Position numbers and translations under genes: made by a program. A stretch of 55,628 bases of DNA from Lachnospiraceae bacterium UBA3310 (lineage in GTDB: Bacteria; Bacillota; Clostridia; Lachnospirales; Lachnospiraceae): NCBI GenBank assembly GCA_002361355.1, contig DESQ01000016.1, positions 1 to 55,628 on the forward strand, given 5' to 3'. The notes beneath the pieces are model-generated. The model did not search any database. It had not been told where the DNA came from and saw only the letters and a list, made by a program, of their open reading frames with translations. Of this stretch, positions 43,443 to 52,495 are shown piece after piece; position 1 is the first letter of the stretch, and the number at the start of each line of letters is the position of its first letter.

Positions 43443-43703
43443 TTACACTAATGGGTTAATTCTGTTCAATGTTTTCCCATCCTTCGATAATTCCCAATTC
43501 TGCATCAATTCATCCTGATGCAATACGCACCATGCTAAAATCAATTTTAATTGTCTGGAGGGCAATACACCTTTGATGACTCTTGCCTTGTCAATTTCAA
43601 TTAGTGCCCGATTTCCATTATACTCTGCATGGAAATGTGGCGGGTTATGGTCATCGTAATACATCGTTACTCTAATTCCATAAAACAAGGATATCTCTGG
43701 CAT
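43443..43703 (-). CDS. DUF4160 domain protein
   Basis: An 86-residue soluble protein of the DUF4160 type (MPEISLFYGIRVTMYYDDHN, then PPHFHAEYNG). The HNPPHFHAEY motif is the family signature. The start is preceded by CAGGGGGCAAAAATA. The upstream DNA (43720-43760) is extremely AT-rich and carries an inverted repeat. It forms an operon with the DUF2442 gene. Confidence 0.8.
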   Translation of the reverse strand: MPEISLFYGIRVTMYYDDHNPPHFHAEYNGNRALIEIDKARVIKGVLPSRQLKLILAWCVLHQDELMQNWELSKDGKTLNRINPLV

Positions 43704-43728
43704 TATTTTTGCCCCCTGTTATATTTTA

Positions 43729-43754
43729 TATATATAAATTTAACTTTATATATA
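43729..43754. promoter_or_regulatory. AT-rich inverted repeat upstream of DUF4160/DUF2442
   Basis: A perfect 10-bp inverted repeat TATATATAAA (43729-43738) and TTTATATATA (43745-43754) with a 6-base spacer, about 25-50 bases before the DUF4160 start. It may contain the promoter and act as an operator for autoregulation; low sequence complexity weakens this. Confidence 0.4.
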
Positions 43755-43791
43755 GTTTTCTTTACATAAGTATATCACAATTTCTGTAAAA

Positions 43792-43821
43792 AAACATCCC
43801 AAGAAAAATCTTGGGATGTTT
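43792..43821 (-). terminator. Terminator of rplM-rpsI
   Basis: A 13-bp perfect stem (43792-43804 against 43809-43821) with an AAAA loop. It is followed on the minus strand by a run of T residues, 20 bases after the rpsI stop codon. Confidence 0.92.
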
Positions 43822-43840
43822 GAAATATGCAGATAACTGC

Positions 43841-44245
43841 TTATCTCTTCGAGAACTGCGGCGCTCTTCTCGCTGCCTTGAGGCCATATTTCTTTCTCTC
43901 CTTCATACGAGGATCTCTGGTCAGGTAGCCTGCCTTTTTCAGGGTAGGTCTGTAATCCGGATCCGCCTGAAGCAGTGCTCTCGCGATACCATGTCTCACG
44001 GCGCCTGCCTGTCCGGTATATCCGCCACCCTTTACGGTAACGATTACATTGAATTTATCTACGGTATCGGTTGCTGCCAAAGGCTGACGCACGATAACCT
44101 TCAAGGTCTCAAGACCAAAATAATCGTCGATGTTTCTCTTATTGATCGTGATCTCGCCCTTGCCGGGTACTAAATAGACTCTGGCGATAGATTTCTTTCT
44201 TCTACCGGTTCCATAATACTTTGCTGATTTATCTGCTTTAGCCAT
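43841..44245 (-). CDS. rpsI: 30S ribosomal protein S9
   Basis: A 134-residue S9 with the typical GTGRRKKSIARVYL N-terminal motif, GGGYTGQAGAVRHGIARAL and the basic tail ending APQFSKR. It binds 16S rRNA, and its tail reaches the decoding site. It lies 17 bases after rplM in the conserved L13-S9 pair. Confidence 0.97.
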   Translation of the reverse strand: MAKADKSAKYYGTGRRKKSIARVYLVPGKGEITINKRNIDDYFGLETLKVIVRQPLAATDTVDKFNVIVTVKGGGYTGQAGAVRHGIARALLQADPDYRPTLKKAGYLTRDPRMKERKKYGLKAARRAPQFSKR

Positions 44246-44262
44246 GATTCTTTATCCCTTTC

Positions 44263-44691
44263 TTAAAATGTTAATGCTTCTGGTTTCTGTGCCGCATGCT
44301 TGTGATCAGGCCCCACATATACAAAAAGTTTCTTGTACATCTGGCTTCCAAGGGAACCCTTGGGAAGCATACCCTTAACCGCATGCTCCACCACTCTCTC
44401 AGGGTGCTTTTGTAACATCTCTTTCAGTGTGGTCTCTTTCATACCGCCCACATAATCGGAGTGATGGTAGTAAATCTTCTGCTCTAACTTCTTACCTGTC
44501 ACTTTCACCTTCTCCGCATTGACAACGATCACATAGTCGCCTGTGTCCATGTGGGGTGTAAAGATCGGCTTATTCTTACCTCTCAGTACCTTGGCAATCT
44601 CGGATGCCAAGCGTCCCAGTGTCATATCTGTCGCATCAACCACGTACCATTTTCTTTCGATCGTAGCCGGGCTCGCCATAAAAGTTTTCAT
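44263..44691 (-). CDS. rplM: 50S ribosomal protein L13
   Basis: A 142-residue L13, the standard length from the ATG at 44691, which has GGAGGTAATATTC before it. Motifs include KWYVVDATDMTLGRLAS and GMLPKGSLGSQMYKKL. It is the first gene of the L13-S9 operon. A leader of about 160 bases separates it from the promoter, long enough for an autogenous control structure. Confidence 0.97.
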   Translation of the reverse strand: MKTFMASPATIERKWYVVDATDMTLGRLASEIAKVLRGKNKPIFTPHMDTGDYVIVVNAEKVKVTGKKLEQKIYYHHSDYVGGMKETTLKEMLQKHPERVVEHAVKGMLPKGSLGSQMYKKLFVYVGPDHKHAAQKPEALTF

Positions 44692-44850
44692 GAATATTAC
44701 CTCCGTAGTAACTGTCTGTACCGTTTCCAAAGACCTTCGTGCGGATGTCCGGCCACACTCGGTATCCTCTCCGCGGCAGTTTGTACTTCTTTCTTATATA
44801 AAATGTCTCACCGGGGCTTTGGTCAGACACCTATAAACAATACGCCACAT
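44692..44850 (-). ncRNA. rplM leader, candidate L13-type autoregulatory leader
   Basis: The untranslated stretch between the predicted start site near 44850 and the rplM ribosome site contains short stems, for example TGTCT pairing with AGACA around a CCGG-bearing loop (44809-44836). L13 leaders that bind L13 are known in Firmicutes. Whether this sequence fits that family was not tested. Confidence 0.4.
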
Positions 44851-44856
44851 TTAGAT

Positions 44857-44885
44857 ATTATATTATACGCCTCCGTGCGTGTCAA
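44857..44885 (-). promoter_or_regulatory. Promoter of rplM-rpsI
   Basis: On the minus strand a consensus -35 TTGACA (44880-44885) and a consensus -10 TATAAT (44857-44862) with a 17-bp spacer. A second TATAAT overlaps at 44862-44867. Confidence 0.9.
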
Positions 44886-44908
44886 CTGGTTTTTCACTGA
44901 TTTTTTTC

Positions 44909-45607
44909 TCATCCTTTTCGATACTTCCAGATACAATAGATGGCGCGCAGACCATCCTTAAACCCTATCTTTTTCCCCTCCTCATTGGTTCTGGGATAAT
45001 AGGAGATGGGCACTTCCATAAACCGCACAGCTTTTTGGGCAATCTTAGCCGTTATCTCCGGTTCAAAGCCGAAACGCTGTTCCCTGATCTCTATAGACTG
45101 GATAATCTCCCGCCTGAATGCCTTATAGCAGGTCTCCATATCCGTACATCTCAGATGCGTAAAGAGGTTGGAACATCTTGTGAGAAACCAGTTTGCCATA
45201 CGGTTTGCCAGATACCCTTTCATCTTGTTATCTTTGAATCTGGAACCGTAAACAACATCCGCCTTTCCCTCGAAAATCGGCGCCGTGACCTGCGGATATT
45301 CTTCCGGATCATACTCCAGATCCGCGTCCTGAATAATCACCACGTCCCCGGTAGCTGCCTGAAATCCCGTCCGCAGCGCGGCTCCCTTGCCTCCGTTCTT
45401 TTTATGGTAAATGATCTGCGACACCTTCGGACGAATCTTTTCCTCAAGGATTTTTCTTGTGTTATCCTTGCTGCAGTCGTCCACGATGATGATCTCCTTG
45501 CGTGGAACCGGAGACGCGATTACCTTATCCACAATGGTCTCGATTGTATTCTCTTCATTGTAGCAGGGAATTACTATTGATAAAACGCCTGTTTCATTTT
45601 GATTCAT
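44909..45607 (-). CDS. Family 2 glycosyltransferase (polyprenyl-phosphate sugar transferase-like)
   Basis: A 232-residue GT2 protein from ATG 45607 (GGGAGGAAAGC upstream). LSIVIPCYNEENTIE, IIIVDDCSKDN and the metal-binding IIQDADLEYDPEEY match DPM1/GtrB-like enzymes that load a sugar on a lipid carrier. It lacks C-terminal membrane helices. It is the last gene of a three-gene glycan cassette with the kinase-nucleotidyltransferase fusion and a polytopic membrane protein. Confidence 0.85.
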   Translation of the reverse strand: MNQNETGVLSIVIPCYNEENTIETIVDKVIASPVPRKEIIIVDDCSKDNTRKILEEKIRPKVSQIIYHKKNGGKGAALRTGFQAATGDVVIIQDADLEYDPEEYPQVTAPIFEGKADVVYGSRFKDNKMKGYLANRMANWFLTRCSNLFTHLRCTDMETCYKAFRREIIQSIEIREQRFGFEPEITAKIAQKAVRFMEVPISYYPRTNEEGKKIGFKDGLRAIYCIWKYRKG

Positions 45608-45644
45608 GCTTTCCTCCCGCGGTTCCTGTCCCGCAAAAACGCCA

Positions 45645-47582
45645 CTATAGTTGTCCAAACTCGCAAAAAGTCTTTCTGTAGGTCTCCGGCAGCCCTATGT
45701 CATAAGCCTTACCGTTGGGCTTAAAACCAAACAGGCCGTGCTTTTCTCTGATTGTGTCGAGTACATCCGTCAACTGGTACTCGCCTCCGCTGCGTCTTCC
45801 CTCCCGGATATTATTTTCCAGCTCCTCAAATACATCTGGCGTCAACACATACTGTCCGAATACCGCATAGTATTCCTTTTCATTTCTTGCATTGTAAACG
45901 CCCAGGCACTCGGCCGCATAGTCCTGCGTCGGTTTCTCATACATGCGGTCTACCCTGAGCACTGTCTGTTCCGCATCCTCCCACTGACCATGCAAAATGC
46001 CGAAATGCACCACATCTTCCGGTTTCACCGCATGAATGCTGACCAGCGCCTTTCCATTCTGTTCAAACGCCTCTACCACCTGCTGGATACAGTTTTTCTC
46101 CTCGTAAGATTCATAGATCACATCGCCAAGCAGCAACAGAACCGGCTCATTCTCCGCAAATTCCCGGCACTGGTATACCGCATGTCCGAACCCCAGCCGT
46201 TCTTTCTGATAGACAAAGGTAATCTTAGTTCCAAATTCTAAGATCTTATTTTCATATGCCCGCCGTTCCTTGGAAAGTTTCTCCATATGCTCCTCCGGCA
46301 GTCTGCCAAAGAAGCGGTCGTACTCTTCTCTTTCGTCCTCGCCGATCACCAAACAGATTTTCTCAATCCCCGCCTCCTCCAACTGCTCCAGTAAAATCAA
46401 CAAAGCAGGTTTCAGCACACCGTCCCTGTCCAGAATCGGAAGCATATCCTTTTTGATGCCTTTGGTCGCCGGAAAAAGCCTGGTTCCGAATCCGGCAATA
46501 GGAATCACCGCCCGGTTCACCGTCTGTCCCGGTTTTAACGTCAGGGAGAAAGACGGCATCCCTTTTTGATCCTCAAGATAGTGCATCAACTCATTGCGGG
46601 ACTGTATATCCCTGCACAAAAACTGTACGGTGCCATCCCCCTGGGAGCCGACGCCTTTCGCGCCGTAAATCCAAGGCTTTATGTTCTCATCTTCCAGTAC
46701 AGAATGCAGAATCGGTGCCCGCAGTTCTTCCTGACATGCCGGAGCGACCTTGCGGTCAAAATTCTGCTGTGCCTGCGTCATCAGCCTGCCCAGGCTCTCC
46801 GCATCGCCCTGCTCCATATATTTTACAGCCTGATTGATAATCTCCCTATTGTCGCAGCCCAAAGCCTCCTGTACCGTGGCGTCTGTCTCCGTCTCGGCAA
46901 AGGGATAGCATTTATTCAGATCAGCCAGTATTTTCACCGTATCTTTTTTGCCCTTTAAGTCAGCTACCACCCAATAGTAAGTAGTACCGATATGCAGAGG
47001 ACGGCTGTATATTTCAAATCCGTCAAATTCCATGAGAACCGGTCTCACACCATAAGCACACGCCTGATCCAGTCTGCCGCAGCGCGACGGCGTTCTCTGT
47101 TCCCCGCGAAACGCCGCCTGCATCTCGCCGTTGGTATTCATCTTTAACCGGTAAAGCTGATTAAACGCCCTCGCCACAAGCACACATATGGCCGCCGAGG
47201 ACGAAAGGCCGCTCTTGATGGGCAGATCCATTTTGGTGATCGTAATTTTAACGCCGCCCACCCGGTAGTTGTCATTGATATAGGAAGCCACGCCGGCCAC
47301 ATAGGAAAAGAACCCGCCCTCCTGTGCCACCATTAACAGCTTCTGTGTATCCATTTCACAATCCAGTCCCATTCCGTGATATAACGGCAGTGAAGATTCC
47401 ACAATAAACCTGTCCGCCTTCTGCGCCGTGGCATAGATGCCTTCCTGCAGTCCGGACACAATCGCATATCCGGGGATCAGATTGGCATTGATAATCCTCT
47501 GCATGCCTGCCCAGTCGCTATGCTCTCCGAGAAGGCATAACCGCCCAGGCACAAACAGATCTATTATTTTCTGATTTACCAT
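45645..47582 (-). CDS. Fusion of GHMP sugar kinase and sugar-phosphate nucleotidyltransferase
   Basis: A 645-residue protein from ATG 47582 (GAGGAGAAATTT upstream). Residues about 1-355 are a GHMP kinase with PGRLCLLGEHSDW and the ATP loop GLSSSAA. Residues about 360-645 are a GalU-like nucleotidyltransferase (IPIAGFGTRLFPATK, then LLLLGDVIYES). One chain could phosphorylate a free sugar at C1 and convert it to an NDP-sugar, as the fucokinase/GDP-fucose pyrophosphorylase FKP does with another architecture. The sugar is unknown. It lies between a membrane protein gene and a GT2 gene. Confidence 0.88.
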   Translation of the reverse strand: MVNQKIIDLFVPGRLCLLGEHSDWAGMQRIINANLIPGYAIVSGLQEGIYATAQKADRFIVESSLPLYHGMGLDCEMDTQKLLMVAQEGGFFSYVAGVASYINDNYRVGGVKITITKMDLPIKSGLSSSAAICVLVARAFNQLYRLKMNTNGEMQAAFRGEQRTPSRCGRLDQACAYGVRPVLMEFDGFEIYSRPLHIGTTYYWVVADLKGKKDTVKILADLNKCYPFAETETDATVQEALGCDNREIINQAVKYMEQGDAESLGRLMTQAQQNFDRKVAPACQEELRAPILHSVLEDENIKPWIYGAKGVGSQGDGTVQFLCRDIQSRNELMHYLEDQKGMPSFSLTLKPGQTVNRAVIPIAGFGTRLFPATKGIKKDMLPILDRDGVLKPALLILLEQLEEAGIEKICLVIGEDEREEYDRFFGRLPEEHMEKLSKERRAYENKILEFGTKITFVYQKERLGFGHAVYQCREFAENEPVLLLLGDVIYESYEEKNCIQQVVEAFEQNGKALVSIHAVKPEDVVHFGILHGQWEDAEQTVLRVDRMYEKPTQDYAAECLGVYNARNEKEYYAVFGQYVLTPDVFEELENNIREGRRSGGEYQLTDVLDTIREKHGLFGFKPNGKAYDIGLPETYRKTFCEFGQL

Positions 47583-47657
47583 AAATTTCTCCTCATAATC
47601 ACGGACTGTCACTCTTCCATATTATAATAGCTCAACCTGTAAATTTCAACATTCTTT

Positions 47658-49019
47658 CTACCATATCATACCTACAATATCCCGTATCGTATTCCAATCC
47701 GCACCGTCGCTTGGAAGCACCCTGTACCAATAAGCCGTCATGGAGAGCAGATTCCAAAAAATACAGACCGCACAGTACCCATACACGACCGCACCGAGCG
47801 CCTTCTGACGGCTTCCTCCCTGCGCCCTTCTCTCTTCCAGTCTGTCAAACACACCGCCGATAAAAATAGCGAAGAGGCACATAAAATCAACCGCTACCCT
47901 CTGCCCAAAAGATCCCGCGTAATACCAGCACCACCACGCGCTGGAAATGTAGACGATCAGCACCAGAAAAGCCACCAGCCCCGTGTAGAGCTGCCCGCGC
48001 TTTTTGTAAGCCACACAGATTCCCACAATCGCCAAAAGCAGGATCGGATTCCAGAAAAACAAACCCTTGCGCACACTGAACAGAAAATTTCCAATCTGCG
48101 GCGCCAGCCAGTAAAATGCCTCGCCCGCGTAGGAATACATGAACCAGTGCCCCGTAGCCGTATGCCAGTATAGTAGCTGCGGGAAAATTGTGACTATTCC
48201 GGTCAACACAATAGGAACGGATCTGGACGGGCGCAAAATCGTGAAGATTCTCTTCTTTAATGTTTCCCAATTTTTTACGCCGTATAAAATATAAGTCACC
48301 ACAAACACCACGTTTGTGTTTCGGCACAAAAAGATGAGCCCGGCAATAAAGCCGAAAATACAGGTGTGCAACACCCGGTTCTTTCCCTCTGCCTCCCGCG
48401 ACTCATACCAGCACAGATACCAGAGAAACAAATTGAGCAGAAAATAAGAATAGACATGGGAAAAGCAGGCGTCATAGGAGGCGTAATGAAACAGATTCGT
48501 CCCGTAAGTGATCACCACACAGACTGCCAGCGACACCTTTTGAGAAAAATGCATATACTTTTTAAGCAGCACATACAGCAGTATCGTTCCCGCAACCCAG
48601 TACACAACGCCGCCAAATAAGACCATATATTGATAGATATTCGTATAGCCCGTGGCAGTTACACTGCCTGTCATATGATCCCGCAGCAGGCTGACAGCAT
48701 GTGCCGCAAAGAAGAACGGACTCTCCAGAATCGCAACGCCCACCGGATATTTATCAATCTCTCCGCCCGGCGCCTCTGTCAAATCAAAAGGATGCTCCCA
48801 TCCCTCAATAAAGTCAAAGGAAAAATCGCCGTAGATCACGGCCGGCAGGTACAGATAATAGCCAAACCCGTCCGAATACACCTTCGGCGCGTTTAACACC
48901 TTCACGTGATACACCCATATAATGCTAAACAGCATCAGAAGCGCGGTGACCGCTGTAAAAATATACAGGCCTATGTCCTGCCTGATATATTTTTTTACTT
49001 TATCTACTGCTTTCGTCAT
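47658..49019 (-). CDS. Polytopic membrane protein, GT-C glycosyltransferase-like
   Basis: A 453-residue protein with about 10-11 hydrophobic helices and an early loop VYSDGFGYYLYLPAVIYGDFSF. Such a large acidic first loop is seen in GT-C/ArnT-like lipid-linked sugar transferases; specific family assignment is uncertain. Its ATG overlaps the truA stop as ATGA, so it is translationally coupled to truA. The two next genes make an NDP-sugar and load a lipid carrier, consistent with a role in surface glycan transfer. Confidence 0.7.
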   Translation of the reverse strand: MTKAVDKVKKYIRQDIGLYIFTAVTALLMLFSIIWVYHVKVLNAPKVYSDGFGYYLYLPAVIYGDFSFDFIEGWEHPFDLTEAPGGEIDKYPVGVAILESPFFFAAHAVSLLRDHMTGSVTATGYTNIYQYMVLFGGVVYWVAGTILLYVLLKKYMHFSQKVSLAVCVVITYGTNLFHYASYDACFSHVYSYFLLNLFLWYLCWYESREAEGKNRVLHTCIFGFIAGLIFLCRNTNVVFVVTYILYGVKNWETLKKRIFTILRPSRSVPIVLTGIVTIFPQLLYWHTATGHWFMYSYAGEAFYWLAPQIGNFLFSVRKGLFFWNPILLLAIVGICVAYKKRGQLYTGLVAFLVLIVYISSAWWCWYYAGSFGQRVAVDFMCLFAIFIGGVFDRLEERRAQGGSRQKALGAVVYGYCAVCIFWNLLSMTAYWYRVLPSDGADWNTIRDIVGMIW

Positions 49020-49768
49020 TCGCAGCCTCCTCCTAAAAATTCATATCCCACAAGTGTCAGCCCACACGCCGGAGCCGTCGGCCCCGCCGCCTGCCTGTCA
49101 CATGCCTCCAAAATATCTTTCACGCGCTCCGGCGGTATCTGTCCTCTGCCAACTTCCATCAGCGTCCCCGCAATAATTCTTACCATATTATAAAGGAACC
49201 CTCTGCCCGCAACCCGGATCACGATCTCCTGATCCTGTCTGCGCACCTCTATCGAATCAATCTGCCGCACCGTGGTCTGCGCCTGGGTGTCCACACTGCA
49301 AAAACTCTTGAAATCATGTTTCCCCACAAGAAACGCCGCCCCCTGGCTCATCCGCTCCACATCCAGCGGCACATAGGTGAAGTGGCTATATAGTCTTTTG
49401 ACAGGCAGTGGAAAAGGCGCATTGTAAATCCGGTATTCATAAGTCTTCCGGCTCTCACAATGTCTCGGATGAAACGTCGAATCCACCTCTCCCGCATCCT
49501 GAATCCGAATATCCTCCGGAAGCCTCTGGTTGAGCGCATAAGAAAATTTTTCCGCCGGAATCGAACTGTCCGTGTCAAACACAGCGATATTACCCAGCGC
49601 ATGCACGCCCGAATCCGTGCGGCTGGCGCCGATCACTTCCACCGTCTCCCCCGTCAGCTCAGAAATACAGCGGTTTAAAACGCCCTCTATCGTCTCCTTG
49701 CCCGGCTGTACCTGCCACCCACAATAAGCAGTCCCGTCATAGGCGACGGTTAACATAACTCTTTTCAA
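49016..49768 (-). CDS. truA: tRNA pseudouridine(38-40) synthase TruA
   Basis: A 250-residue enzyme modifying uridines in the anticodon stem-loop. The catalytic Asp lies in GASRTDSGVHALGN (about residues 47-60), preceded by AYDGTAYCGWQVQ; the C-terminal FLYNMVRIIAGTL is typical. It follows ecfT by 21 bases in the conserved ecfA1-ecfA2-ecfT-truA order of Firmicutes. Confidence 0.95.
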   Translation of the reverse strand: MKRVMLTVAYDGTAYCGWQVQPGKETIEGVLNRCISELTGETVEVIGASRTDSGVHALGNIAVFDTDSSIPAEKFSYALNQRLPEDIRIQDAGEVDSTFHPRHCESRKTYEYRIYNAPFPLPVKRLYSHFTYVPLDVERMSQGAAFLVGKHDFKSFCSVDTQAQTTVRQIDSIEVRRQDQEIVIRVAGRGFLYNMVRIIAGTLMEVGRGQIPPERVKDILEACDRQAAGPTAPACGLTLVGYEFLGGGCE

Positions 49769-49789
49769 TCTTCCACTCCCGAATAAAAT

Positions 49790-50590
49790 TTAAAAAAATA
49801 TCCGTATCGCCACACATCCTGCAAAGTACACCAGCAGCACGCAATAAGCGATCCTGTCCGCCGCATGATAACAGAGCGGCTTCATTTTTGTCCTGTGTTC
49901 TCCGCCCCGATAACATCTTGCCTCCATCGCCATGGCAAGATCATTAGCACGGCGGAAGGCCGAGATAAATAACGGCACCAGAAGGGGCACCATGGCTTTC
50001 GCCTTCTTGATCAGATTACCGCTCTCAAAATCCGCCCCTCTCGCAATCTGCGCCTTCATAATCTTATCCGTCTCCTCCAACAGAATCGGGATAAACCGCA
50101 GGGCAATAGACATCATCATCGCAATCTCATGCACCGGCACCTTCACGTACTTAAGGGGCTTCATCAACTTTTCCATACCGTCGGTCAGACTATTCGGTGT
50201 AGTCGTCAGGGTCATCAAAGACGATCCCACAATCAGAAATGACAATCGAACCGCCATCATCACGGCAGTCCGCAGTCCCTGTTTTGTGATGGTCAGTTTC
50301 CAGACCGTGACGAGGGGCTCTCCCGGCGTCAGAAACAGGTTGAATACCACCGTAATCATCAGAATAAAGACAATCGCCCTCATACCCTTCACCATATAGC
50401 GGAAGGGCACTTTGGACAATTTGATCATACATGCCAGAAACAGGGCCGCCACCACATAGCCGACCCAACTGTCCACCACAAAAAGAGAAATGATAAAGCC
50501 GATTGTGGCCACCAGCTTCACTCTTGGATCCAATCTATGAATGACGGAATCCGCCTGATAGTACTGGCCCAGCGTAATATCTCGTATCAT
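49790..50590 (-). CDS. ecfT: ECF transporter transmembrane component EcfT
   Basis: A 266-residue membrane protein with several helices and the two ARG-type coupling motifs (QIARGADFES, MEARCYRGG) that grip the ATPases. It forms the shared energizing module for vitamin or metal importers; substrate-binding S components are not in the window. It follows ecfA2 by 36 bases. Confidence 0.92.
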   Translation of the reverse strand: MIRDITLGQYYQADSVIHRLDPRVKLVATIGFIISLFVVDSWVGYVVAALFLACMIKLSKVPFRYMVKGMRAIVFILMITVVFNLFLTPGEPLVTVWKLTITKQGLRTAVMMAVRLSFLIVGSSLMTLTTTPNSLTDGMEKLMKPLKYVKVPVHEIAMMMSIALRFIPILLEETDKIMKAQIARGADFESGNLIKKAKAMVPLLVPLFISAFRRANDLAMAMEARCYRGGEHRTKMKPLCYHAADRIAYCVLLVYFAGCVAIRIFF

Positions 50591-50626
50591 TACTACCTCC
50601 CTGCCAGAGCAGTTTACCTCTTATTC

Positions 50627-51475
50627 TCATCGGTGCAAAACCCGCAGAATCTCCTGTTTTGCCTCCGCAATTGTCGTGACGGCGGTGTCCACCGGCATTC
50701 CCCGCTTTTTTAACGCCTGCATGATATAAGTCACCTGAGGCGCCGCAAGACCCACCTGCTCCAATTCTTTGTAATGCTTAAAGACCTCTCTCGGCACATC
50801 GTCGTAGAGAACACTTCCCTGATTCATGACAATGATCCGCTCCACATACTTTGCCACGTCCTCCATGCTGTGGGAGACTAAAATCACCGTAATTCCCGTC
50901 TCTTCTTTCAGCTTCGCAATCTGGTCAAGGATCTCATCCCTTCCCTTCGGGTCAAGCCCTGCCGTGGGCTCGTCCAGAACCAGTATATCCGGCTTCATGG
51001 CAAGCACACCCGCGATTGCTACCCTGCGCTTCTGCCCGCCTGAGAGATCGAAAGGTGACTGGTAAAAATATTCATCCTCCAGCCCGACCTGTTTGAGCGC
51101 CGCATAGGCGCGGAGTTCTACTTCCTTCTGGGAAAGCCCCAGATTTTTAGGCCCGAAACAGACATCCTTAAACACATCTATCTCAAAAAGCTGGTGCTCC
51201 GGATACTGAAAGACAAGCCCTACCTTACTGCGAAGCTGCTTCTTATCATAATCCTTCTCATGAATGTCCTCGCCGTTAAAGTAAACCGCCCCGCTTGTGG
51301 GCTTCATCAGTCCGTTCAGATGCTGTACCAACGTTGATTTTCCCGACCCGGTATGCCCGATCAGGCCGATAAACTGCCCGTCCGGAATCACAAGGTTCAC
51401 ATCCTTTAAGGCATGCACCGCCAGCGCCGTATCCTCTCCATATACATAATTTACGTGATCTAAAATTAACGACAT
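50627..51475 (-). CDS. ecfA2: ECF transporter ATPase EcfA2
   Basis: A 282-residue ABC ATPase with Walker A GHTGSGKST, signature LSGGQKRR and Walker B ILVLDEPTAGLDP. It powers the ECF module with EcfA1 and EcfT. Its start overlaps the end of ecfA1 by 10 bases, with GAGGCGC inside ecfA1 as ribosome site. Confidence 0.94.
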   Translation of the reverse strand: MSLILDHVNYVYGEDTALAVHALKDVNLVIPDGQFIGLIGHTGSGKSTLVQHLNGLMKPTSGAVYFNGEDIHEKDYDKKQLRSKVGLVFQYPEHQLFEIDVFKDVCFGPKNLGLSQKEVELRAYAALKQVGLEDEYFYQSPFDLSGGQKRRVAIAGVLAMKPDILVLDEPTAGLDPKGRDEILDQIAKLKEETGITVILVSHSMEDVAKYVERIIVMNQGSVLYDDVPREVFKHYKELEQVGLAAPQVTYIMQALKKRGMPVDTAVTTIAEAKQEILRVLHR

Positions 51476-52317
51476 CTGTCAAGCGCCTCCACAAACTCCT
51501 CTATGGTCAAAATGCCCTCCGGCAGATCTACGCCCTTTTCCCGCAGTTCATGGGCAAGAAGCGTCACCTGCGGCACATCCAGCCGCAATTCCTTCAATTC
51601 ATCCACCCTGGAAAAAATCTCCCGCGGCGTCCCTTCCATGGCAATATGTCCCTGATCCATGACAAAGACCTGATCCGCATGAATAATCTCTTCCATATAA
51701 TGTGTGATGAGCACCACCGTAATTCCTTCCACATCGTTCAGCGCCCTCACCGCCCGTATCACTTCTTTTCGCCCGTTCGGATCAAGCATCGCCGTGGGTT
51801 CATCTAAAATAATGCACTTTGGATGCATGGCAATCACGCCTGCAATGGACACCCGCTGTTTCTGTCCTCCGGAAAGTTTGTTGGGAGAGTGCTTGCGGAA
51901 CTCGTACATTCCCACCGCTTTCAGGCTCTCTTCCACGCGCTCCCATATCTCCTTTGTGGGCACACCCATATTTTCAGGGCCAAAGCCCACGTCCTCCTCC
52001 ACCATCTGTCCGATAATTTGGTTGTCGGGATTCTGAAACACCATACCCGCCTCCTGACGGATATCCCAGAGATGCGCCTCATCCTGCGTATCCATACCGT
52101 CCACCCAGACTGTCCCCTCCGTGGGATAGAGGATGGCGTTGATGTGCTTGGCAAGCGTAGACTTCCCGGAACCGTTATGTCCCAGAATGGCAATAAAATC
52201 GCCCTGCCTGATATCCAGATCCACCTCGTCCACCGCGCGGGTGATTCCTTCCACATTCCCCTCTTCATCCCGACGAATATATTCAAATGTCAGTTTGTCC
52301 GTTTTGATAATTCCCAT
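51466..52317 (-). CDS. ecfA1: ECF transporter ATPase EcfA1
   Basis: A 283-residue ABC ATPase with Walker A GHNGSGKST, signature LSGGQKQR and Walker B CIILDEPTAMLDP. I chose ATG 52317, seven bases after AAAGGA; earlier in-frame starts are too close to it or lack a site. It is the first gene of a seven-gene minus-strand run that continues through ecfA2, ecfT, truA and the glycan cassette. Confidence 0.93.
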   Translation of the reverse strand: MGIIKTDKLTFEYIRRDEEGNVEGITRAVDEVDLDIRQGDFIAILGHNGSGKSTLAKHINAILYPTEGTVWVDGMDTQDEAHLWDIRQEAGMVFQNPDNQIIGQMVEEDVGFGPENMGVPTKEIWERVEESLKAVGMYEFRKHSPNKLSGGQKQRVSIAGVIAMHPKCIILDEPTAMLDPNGRKEVIRAVRALNDVEGITVVLITHYMEEIIHADQVFVMDQGHIAMEGTPREIFSRVDELKELRLDVPQVTLLAHELREKGVDLPEGILTIEEFVEALDRCR

Positions 52318-52385
52318 ATGCATTTCCTTTGTCCGTTCCCCCAAAACTTCGCCCGATGCGCAGTCCCCAGATTCACCTTCGCCTA

Positions 52386-52414
52386 TTGTACTAAATTATA
52401 GAAGAAAATACAAG
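52386..52414 (-). promoter_or_regulatory. Promoter of the ecf-truA-glycan operon
   Basis: On the minus strand a -35 TTGTAT (52409-52414) and a -10 TACAAT (52386-52391) with a 17-bp spacer. Confidence 0.65.
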
Positions 52415-52495
52415 CTACTATGATATTGTGGTTTGTGATATAATGAGCGCTAGTGAGGAGAGTATGCTTGCATATTCGACGAACGGCGAATGGCG

